DNA of 64,000 nt, from NCBI GenBank assembly GCA_963701435.1, contig CAVPAL010000036.1, forward strand, positions 1 through 64,000, given 5' to 3'. Within the stretch, counting starts at the first letter, position 1. Every line of letters begins with the position of its first letter. This DNA comes from JAACFF01 sp963701435 (GTDB lineage Bacteria; Chloroflexota; Anaerolineae; Promineifilales; Promineifilaceae). Of the stretch, positions 59,713 through 64,000 are shown piece after piece. The notes beneath the pieces are model-generated. The model worked only from the letters and a program-made list of their open reading frames with translations, was not told the origin of the DNA and searched no databases. Both the position numbers and the translations under genes were made by a program.

Positions 59713-60639
59713 TACCCTAGTCTGGCTCAATTCTTCCCTCAATGGTCAATTGAAGAGCGTATCGCACTCTATGCCATCGTTGGCGGTATTCCTGCTTATC
59801 TCAACTGGCTTCGTTCAGAGCGCACACTCGTTGAAAATATCCGCGAGGCAATTTTAGCGCCGGGCAGTCTGTTCATCGCCGAGCCAACTTTTTTGCTCTA
59901 CGATGAAGTCAACGAACCCCAAACTTATCTCGCCATCCTCAAAGCGATTGGGATGGGCAATTATACACTTAGTGCAATCAGCAATTATGCCCTCATTGGT
60001 AAAACCCATTTGTCATCCTATCTCGTGCGCTTGCAAGAATTACGTTTGATTGAAAGACGTATTCCAGCAACTGTACCCTCTGCAAAAAGACGTACCTCTC
60101 GCCAAGGACGTTATCATTTTAGCGATCCGTATTTTCACTTTTACTTCCGCTTTCTCGCGCCCTTCTATGATATTTTGCCTGATGATATTGAGCCTGTGTT
60201 AGAAAAAGTGCGTTCCGAACTACGGCCGTTTGTGGGACAGACCGCATTCGAGCAGCTAAGTCAGCAGTGGGTGAGAGAACAACGCAAAGCTGGCAATTTA
60301 GCGTTTCATCCTATGATTATCGGCAGCCATTGGAGCCGTAAAGTACAAATTGATGTGGTGGGCATCAATTGGGAAAGCCGCGATATTTTATTAGGCGAGT
60401 ATAAATGGGGTGATAATCAAATTGGGCGCGGCACATTACGCGAACTTGTGGGGGAGAAAACAGCAAAAGTACTGGCTGAACTACCGCATACCCCTCAGGA
60501 TTGGACGGTACATCATGTTTTCTTTGCGCGAGCAGGATTTTCGTCGTCAGCGCAGCAGTACGCGAACGAACAAAACGTGATTTTAGTCGATCTTGCTGCG
60601 CTTGAGGCAGGCCTTACCGCACCAAACGCAACTGCCTGA
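59713..60639 (+). pseudogene. ATP-binding protein with DUF234 C-terminal domain, 5' truncated by Tn3
   Basis: The C-terminal two thirds of an archaeal-type AAA ATPase. PSLAQFFPQWSIEERIALYA and GGIPAYLNW are its sensor/lid region. A winged helix follows (YTLSAISNYALIGKTHLSSY), then DUF234 (YHFSDPYFHFYFRFLAPFYD; DVVGINWESRDILLGEYKWG), a PD-(D/E)xK-like nuclease fold. The P-loop half is gone; the frame begins at the Tn3 repeat. An internal ATG at 59893 could give a 248-residue stub. Related intact proteins are mobile-element or TA-like ATPases of unknown function. Confidence 0.8.
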
Positions 60640-60829
60640 ACCACTGACTGAGCAGGCGTTGAACATCCTGGCCCTCATTGTGGACGGGAAAACCAATCAA
60701 CAAATCGCGGACGAACTGGTTGTCACCGTGGGGACAGTTAAGTGGCATGTCCACAATATCTTACAGAAACTAGGCGTCAACAATCGCACACAAGCAACCA
60801 TTCGTGCACAGGAATTAGGGTTGCTCTAA
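60593..60829 (+). pseudogene. LuxR C-terminal HTH fragment
   Basis: A 78-residue piece with EQALNILALIVDGKTNQQIA, DELVVTVGTVKWHVHNILQK, and LGVNNRTQATIRAQELGLL, the DNA-binding domain of a MalT-type LuxR regulator. The sensor and ATPase parts are missing. Its start overlaps the end of the DUF234 gene. Its last 57 bases recur twice downstream (direct repeats R2, R3). Confidence 0.75.
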
Positions 60830-60830
60830 C
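60774..60830 (+). repeat. LuxR 3'-end direct repeat R1
   Basis: The 57 bases encoding VNNRTQATIRAQELGLL-stop. Related copies are R2 and R3. The stop codon of the minus-strand TumE-like gene falls inside it. Confidence 0.85.
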
Positions 60831-61233
60831 TTGAGATATGCTTAATCCATGCCTCTTCAACTAAATGCTTCCCTATTTCATCCAAAACTTGGGTAATTCC
60901 CGGTTGATCCGTTGGCACTATCTTATCTTCCCCAATATGTTTATGGTGTGGAAAAGTGATAATGTCGGGATGATGCGGAGCGTTGTCATACCGAAATACA
61001 CATTTATCGTTACGAATATAGGAATACGAGTAAATGATACGCACCGGATACCCTAGCTCAGTGCTGACTGTCTCATGGATACTCAGAAAAGAATCATCCC
61101 AAAAGTGAACCCGACACCGGAGAATGCCATTGAAATCATCTGAAGCCAATATTTCAATGATTTCAATAGATGTTATCGCAGCATATTGCTTTAAACCACG
61201 CTCTATTGATGAAAGGTGATCTTCAATGTTCAT
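60826..61233 (-). CDS. TumE-like toxin (DUF6516 family)
   Basis: A 135-residue protein resembling TumE-type toxins (DUF6516), presumed RNases. Core segments are YAAITSIEIIEILASDDFNG, ILRCRVHFWDDSFLSIHETV and DKCVFRYDNAPHHPDIITFP; the His-rich TFPHHKHIGED loop is typical. I start it at 61233 (MNIEDHLSSIERGLKQY), because its ATG overlaps the stop of the upstream partner as ATGA, indicating coupling. An in-frame extension to 61317 would fully overlap the partner. It lies between repeats R1 and R2. The toxin activity is by family analogy only. Confidence 0.7.
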   Translation of the reverse strand: MNIEDHLSSIERGLKQYAAITSIEIIEILASDDFNGILRCRVHFWDDSFLSIHETVSTELGYPVRIIYSYSYIRNDKCVFRYDNAPHHPDIITFPHHKHIGEDKIVPTDQPGITQVLDEIGKHLVEEAWIKHISS

Positions 61234-61451
61234 TGCGCTGGCGTCGAGGAAAACATAAGTTGACGTATCGGCAGCGAAGTAAGATACAAGTGATATAGCC
61301 CTGCCCATGTTAGCCAAGCATCATCATCCCCCATTTCACCATTTTGATAACGCCGATAGAATTCTATCGTAGAATATCCATATTTTGACTCTAAATCGGA
61401 TAATCGTTGGCTCAGTTCTTGAAATGATAACTGTTTAGGCTCAAAAGACAT
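61230..61451 (-). CDS. Probable antitoxin or partner of the TumE-like toxin
   Basis: A 73-residue acidic protein (MSFEPKQLSFQELSQRLSDL, ESKYGYSTIEFYRRYQNGEM, GDDDAWLTWAGLYHLYLTSL). It overlaps the start of the TumE-like gene by two bases. It lacks the HTH seen in classical TumA antitoxins. Similar short acidic proteins next to DUF6516 genes suggest a second type of partner. Not independently recognised. Confidence 0.6.
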   Translation of the reverse strand: MSFEPKQLSFQELSQRLSDLESKYGYSTIEFYRRYQNGEMGDDDAWLTWAGLYHLYLTSLPIRQLMFSSTPAQ

Positions 61452-61908
61452 AATATACTCCTGCCGTGAAAACCGTCTTCTTTTGATTGCTAATTCAATT
61501 TATCAACCTTTTGTTTTCACGAAGATAATTATACTCGATAGTTCGAATATGCAGAACTTACTCTGGTTCGTTACCTCCTCATGAGCGGGGATTATGCGGA
61601 TTCGGCCGAATCCGCGGTTGTGCAATCCATATTACGGCCGTTGCTGAACACTGCCCACCGCGAAGGGCGCTTCCGGACCAGCATGGAAATCAAACCCCTG
61701 TTCTCTCGCTACTGTCAAGATAAAGGGGACATCCCCACAGGCTCTGAAGTGGCTGTCCGAGGCTCTGGAAATCGCGGCGCCTGAGGGATTCTTGCGTTTA
61801 TTTCTCGATGAGGCGCCTGTGCTTGAACTGCTGCCACAGGCTCGAGAGACCGCACCCGATCTTGTCGTTGCCATTTTAGGCCAACATCAATCAGCGGATG
61901 ACGTTGCA

Positions 61909-62055
61909 AGGCTTGTCTTGAAACTGCCTTGAAAGTCGAAAGGCTTGTCTTGAGGAAGTCGAAAGGCTTGTCTTGAGCGTCGAACTGAGTGAAGTCGAAA
62001 GGCTTGTCTGAGTGATTGTGAGGAAGTCGAAAGTCGCGAGTCGAAAGGCTTGTCA
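61909..62055 (+). repeat. Degenerate tandem repeats of AGGCTTGTC
   Basis: Five AAGGCTTGTC-type copies, most within GAAGTCGAAAGGCTTGTCTT units. The first copy (CAAGGCTTGTCTTGAAACTG) is part of the MalT coding sequence. Confidence 0.75.
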
Positions 62056-62076
62056 GCCGAGGGTCAGCAAGTCGAC

Positions 62077-62130
62077 GTTCCAACCGCACACAAGCAACCA
62101 TTCGCGCACAGGAACTCGGGTTGCTCTAAC
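62077..62130 (+). repeat. LuxR 3'-end direct repeat R2
   Basis: Second copy of the LuxR 3' end, encoding NRTQATIRAQELGLL-stop, with synonymous differences from R1 (GAACTC for GAATTA, CGC for CGT). Confidence 0.85.
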
Positions 62131-62208
62131 GCTCCTGTGAATAAATAGTTAGGGGCTTTAAGTATCAACAACACGCCAGCAAACTAAAGAAGATTCGGTG
62201 CATACCGC

Positions 62209-62237
62209 TTGACAGTATTACCGCCTCGCGGTAATAT
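62209..62237 (+). promoter_or_regulatory. higBA promoter with overlapping palindromic operator
   Basis: TTGACA, 17 bases, TAATAT. The spacer and -10 form the palindrome TATTACCGC-CTC-GCGGTAATA (62216-62236). The ATG of higB is at 62244, about where transcription should begin, so the mRNA is probably leaderless. Confidence 0.75.
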
Positions 62238-62243
62238 CTTTTC

Positions 62244-62525
62244 ATGATCAAGTCCTTCAAATCCAAAGAAACCGAAAAGGTATTTCATCGTGATTTTTCT
62301 CGCAAACTTCCCCAGAACATTCAAAAAACCGCGTACCGAAGATTGGCCTTTTTACATTCAGCCAAAGAACTGAAGGATTTGTTGATTCCACCATCAAATC
62401 GATTGGAAAAACTGTCTGGTGACAGAAAAGATCAGTACAGTATACGGATAAATGATCAGTGGCGAATCTGCTTCCAATGGCAAGATGGTGATGCTTATGA
62501 AGTTGAGATTGTAGATTATCATTGA
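62244..62525 (+). CDS. higB: HigB-type toxin (RelE superfamily)
   Basis: A 93-residue ribosome-dependent mRNA interferase by family. It has MIKSFKSKETEKVFHRDFSR, NRLEKLSGDRKDQYSIRIND and QWRICFQWQDGDAYEVEIVD, the HigB fold with the SIRINxQWRICF core. It lies 13 bases before higA; toxin first is the higBA order. The promoter overlaps a palindrome that the antitoxin should bind. The module is bracketed by LuxR 3'-end repeats. Confidence 0.92.
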   Translation: MIKSFKSKETEKVFHRDFSRKLPQNIQKTAYRRLAFLHSAKELKDLLIPPSNRLEKLSGDRKDQYSIRINDQWRICFQWQDGDAYEVEIVDYH

Positions 62526-62538
62526 GTGAGGACAAACA

Positions 62539-62862
62539 ATGACAGAAACACGAATTCCCCCAGTACATCCAGGCGAAGTTTTGCTGGAAGATTTTCTTAA
62601 ACCGCTGGGAATCAGCCAATATCGTTTGGCGAAAGAAATGAAAGTATACCCCCGCAAGATCAATGAGATTGTGCATGGGAAACGGAGTATTACAGCAGAT
62701 ACAGCGCTTAGACTAAGCCGTTATTTTGGCACGTCGGCAGAGTTGTGGATGAATCTGCAAGCATTATATGATCTCGAAAAGACACGCGATGAAATAGAGG
62801 AGCAAGTAACGAAAGAAATATCACCTCTGGTTCAAGAAAACCTCAATGTTGCGCTGGTGTAA
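62539..62862 (+). CDS. higA: HigA-type antitoxin (HTH)
   Basis: A 107-residue XRE-type antitoxin. It has RIPPVHPGEVLLEDFLKPLG, then HTH ISQYRLAKEMKVYPRKINEI and VHGKRSITADTALRLSRYFG, the HigA/VapI pattern. It neutralises HigB and represses the pair's promoter. A GAGGAC site lies before the ATG. Confidence 0.93.
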   Translation: MTETRIPPVHPGEVLLEDFLKPLGISQYRLAKEMKVYPRKINEIVHGKRSITADTALRLSRYFGTSAELWMNLQALYDLEKTRDEIEEQVTKEISPLVQENLNVALV

Positions 62863-62923
62863 GAGAACTCAAGGAATATTATCAAAATGGTCAAGTGTGT
62901 TTTAAGAGGTCGCCTCTAACAAA

Positions 62924-62980
62924 GCGTCAACAATCGCACGCAAGCAACCATTCGCGCACAGGAATTAGGGTTGCTCTAAC
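62924..62980 (+). repeat. LuxR 3'-end direct repeat R3
   Basis: Third copy, encoding VNNRTQATIRAQELGLL-stop, 62 bases after higA. It matches R1 closely, with three substitutions or so. Confidence 0.85.
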
Positions 62981-63076
62981 TTTCCTGGCAGACCTCATCA
63001 CTGGGCATTTTCGCTTAAGCCACAAGCCTTGTATTATATGGAAGATGTGGTTAATAGTTAAATTATGGAAAAGTGA

Positions 63077-63208
63077 ATGACGATAATCACAACAGTGACC
63101 GGTAGGCGAATCCGACTGCGGCGTAAGAAGAAAGAACGAGCAGCTGCAAGCAAGCTGTCATTTGAGGAACGTATTGGCACCAACGGAGTAAGGGACTGTG
63201 TTGAATAA
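63077..63208 (+). CDS. Possible 43-residue basic protein
   Basis: An ATG frame encoding MTIITTVTGRRIRLRRKKKE then RAAASKLSFEERIGTNGVRD. Its stop overlaps the GTG start of the next gene by a few codons, a coupling arrangement seen in real operons. Basic N-terminus. No family recognised. Confidence 0.35.
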   Translation: MTIITTVTGRRIRLRRKKKERAAASKLSFEERIGTNGVRDCVE

Positions 63209-63833
63209 AGAACAACAGCGAGTCTATGATTGGCTAAATAATGATCATAACCTTCCAGTATTTGCCGAGGCTTATAAAGGTGCAGTAATCCTCATAGATC
63301 AGAAACCAGCAGGCTATGTTTCGTTTGTCGCTCATGCAGGACGGGACTTGATCAATGGTCTTGCACCAGCTGTAAAGGGTATCAAGAGACAGCAAGTTCA
63401 ATACAATCAACTTGTCGGAAACCTACAGGATGTCTGGCTGGATGAATGGCGGTCCCGTGGTGATCTTTCAACTGAAGTAGTCGAGAATGGACACCTGATA
63501 CCCATCGAAGTATGCCAAAGTATCTCTACCTTGATTGATGAACATAAGGCTGGCAAAATGCGAAGCTCGGGGGCAGATGGCTTGTTTTTCAGCACATTCC
63601 TTGATTACTCTGATAAAGACAAGATCCCTACCGGCTTTCTTTCCGAGTGGAAAGCTGCCAAAGACTGGTTTAAGGGCCATGCGCATCTTCCTGAAAAACC
63701 ATTTAGGACAGAAACCGAAAACGACTTGGTAAAGCATTTTAATTGTCTGCATGGGTATCTCTACATAGCTGCCAGCAGCCAATATGATCGATTAAAGGAC
63801 TTAAATGAAATCCTGGACGCCACCAACCAATGA
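63198..63833 (+). CDS. Unrecognised protein, first of a coupled pair
   Basis: A 211-residue protein (GTG start) with no family I know. Sequence features: EQQRVYDWLNNDHNLPVFAE, SFVAHAGRDLINGLAPAVKG, SSGADGLFFSTFLDYSDKDK, and C-terminal HGYLYIAASSQYDRLKDLNE. Mostly helical, with no membrane segment or signal. The next gene starts 29 bases before its end. Position next to two toxin-antitoxin modules suggests a defence or stress role, but only by location. Confidence 0.6.
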   Translation: MLNKEQQRVYDWLNNDHNLPVFAEAYKGAVILIDQKPAGYVSFVAHAGRDLINGLAPAVKGIKRQQVQYNQLVGNLQDVWLDEWRSRGDLSTEVVENGHLIPIEVCQSISTLIDEHKAGKMRSSGADGLFFSTFLDYSDKDKIPTGFLSEWKAAKDWFKGHAHLPEKPFRTETENDLVKHFNCLHGYLYIAASSQYDRLKDLNEILDATNQ

Positions 63834-64000
63834 GATGGTAGAAAAAGCATTAACATCCGTCAAAAAAGAGACAGATCGGCAGTACTTCTTCTCCAAACTT
63901 AATAACCCTCTCTGGGTAGAGCCATTGCGTGAGCGTGGCTACTTTAACAGCCCTCCTGGGATGAAACATTTACCTGATGGATATGTGCAATATCCGTATT
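63805..64000 (+). CDS. Partial gene, N-terminus of a large unrecognised protein
   Basis: From ATG 63805: MKSWTPPTNEMVEKALTSVK, KETDRQYFFSKLNNPLWVEP, LRERGYFNSPPGMKHLPDGY, VQYPY, continuing past the window. The FFSKLNNPLW-EPL-ERGYF-PP pattern recalls the start of large proteins found in defence-like loci, though I cannot name the family. It overlaps the preceding gene by 29 bases, so the two are probably made together. Confidence 0.55.
   Translation, partial: MKSWTPPTNEMVEKALTSVKKETDRQYFFSKLNNPLWVEPLRERGYFNSPPGMKHLPDGYVQYPY

Larger units (their letters stand above)
55909..59717 (+). mobile_element. Tn3-family transposon, degenerate
   Basis: About 3.8 kb bounded by 34-base inverted repeats, 55909-55942 and 59684-59717, differing at three positions or so (core ATTCGCGCAGAAATGTGCAA). 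It holds a divergent resolvase and a transposase. I see no clear five-base target duplication. On the right it adjoins a truncated ATPase whose missing half is not on the left, so flanking DNA has been lost or rearranged. Confidence 0.82.
61560..62130 (+). pseudogene. MalT-like LuxR regulator remnant with repeats replacing the HTH
   Basis: Short frames give the end of a MalT-type TPR region: TLVRYLLMSGDYADSAESAV, LLNTAHREGRFRTSMEIK, QDKGDIP, QALKWLSEALEIAAPEGFLR and LFLDEAPVLELLPQARETAP, DLVVAILGQ. After VARLVLKLP-stop the DNA becomes a tandem repeat tract instead of a helix-turn-helix. Then the last 17 codons of the HTH (NRTQATIRAQELGLL) reappear as R2. The regulator is not functional. Confidence 0.65.

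Noticed and set aside
61909..62055. Possible CRISPR array
   Set aside because: Units are irregular in length and spacing and there are no unique spacers; one unit is coding sequence.

Overview
The window looks like a chromosomal segment of an environmental, moderately GC-rich bacterium, most likely a member of the Chloroflexota (Anaerolineae-like). This is inference: it rests on the gene mix (large secreted S8 proteases with repeat tails, an MttB-family methyltransferase beside a peptide ABC transporter, MprF-like and GlcD-GlcF fusion proteins) and on a strikingly over-represented palindrome ACGGCCGT. No rRNA, tRNA or CRISPR array was seen.

Region 1 (1-7.7 kb) holds a META lipoprotein, a DUF1269 protein, and a stretch of decayed fragments (a diacylglycerol-kinase/AI-2E-transporter composite, a LuxR-type regulator, an MgtE piece). 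A haem-binding protein and a lysyl-phosphatidylglycerol synthase/flippase follow. Region 2 (7.7-23.5 kb) is a catabolic and peptide-handling block. A P1 peptidase faces a long minus-strand series: S9 peptidase, DUF1059, MttB-family methyltransferase, creatininase-like hydrolase, sarcosine-oxidase-like FAD enzyme, then a solute-binding protein and oppBCDF-type transporter genes. A CocE/NonD hydrolase closes the block. Together they could import and break down peptides or small N-methylated amines. Region 3 (23.6-28 kb) has an OmpR-type response regulator, its histidine kinase and a TPR protein that looks like the tail of a larger regulator.

Region 4 (28-35.3 kb) is the most distinctive: two tandem secreted subtilases ending in 9 and 10 copies of the hexapeptide YAWSGG, then a small secreted protein and a strong terminator. 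Region 5 (35.4-45.1 kb) has a MerR regulator, an NAD-dependent epimerase-like protein, a YqiA-like esterase, an in-frame HsdM/HsdR fusion left by a collapsed type I restriction locus, a GlcD-GlcF-type FAD/Fe-S dehydrogenase, a GNAT acetyltransferase and a CoA-binding protein.

Region 6 (45.2-64 kb) is an accessory island. It contains an IS982 element cutting an integron-type integrase remnant, a MarR-led run of redox genes (some AT-rich and intact, some GC-richer and broken), an intact IS1182 element and a degenerate Tn3-family transposon. After these come LuxR/MalT remnants whose 3' ends occur three times and bracket two toxin-antitoxin modules (TumE-like and HigBA), then an unrecognised gene pair running off the end. 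The ACGGCCGT palindrome is dense before 45 kb and scarce after it.

Many genes are split by frameshifts although their pieces line up as complete proteins. This may be real decay, but uncorrected long-read indels are also possible; broken genes are given as single spans with their breakpoints.
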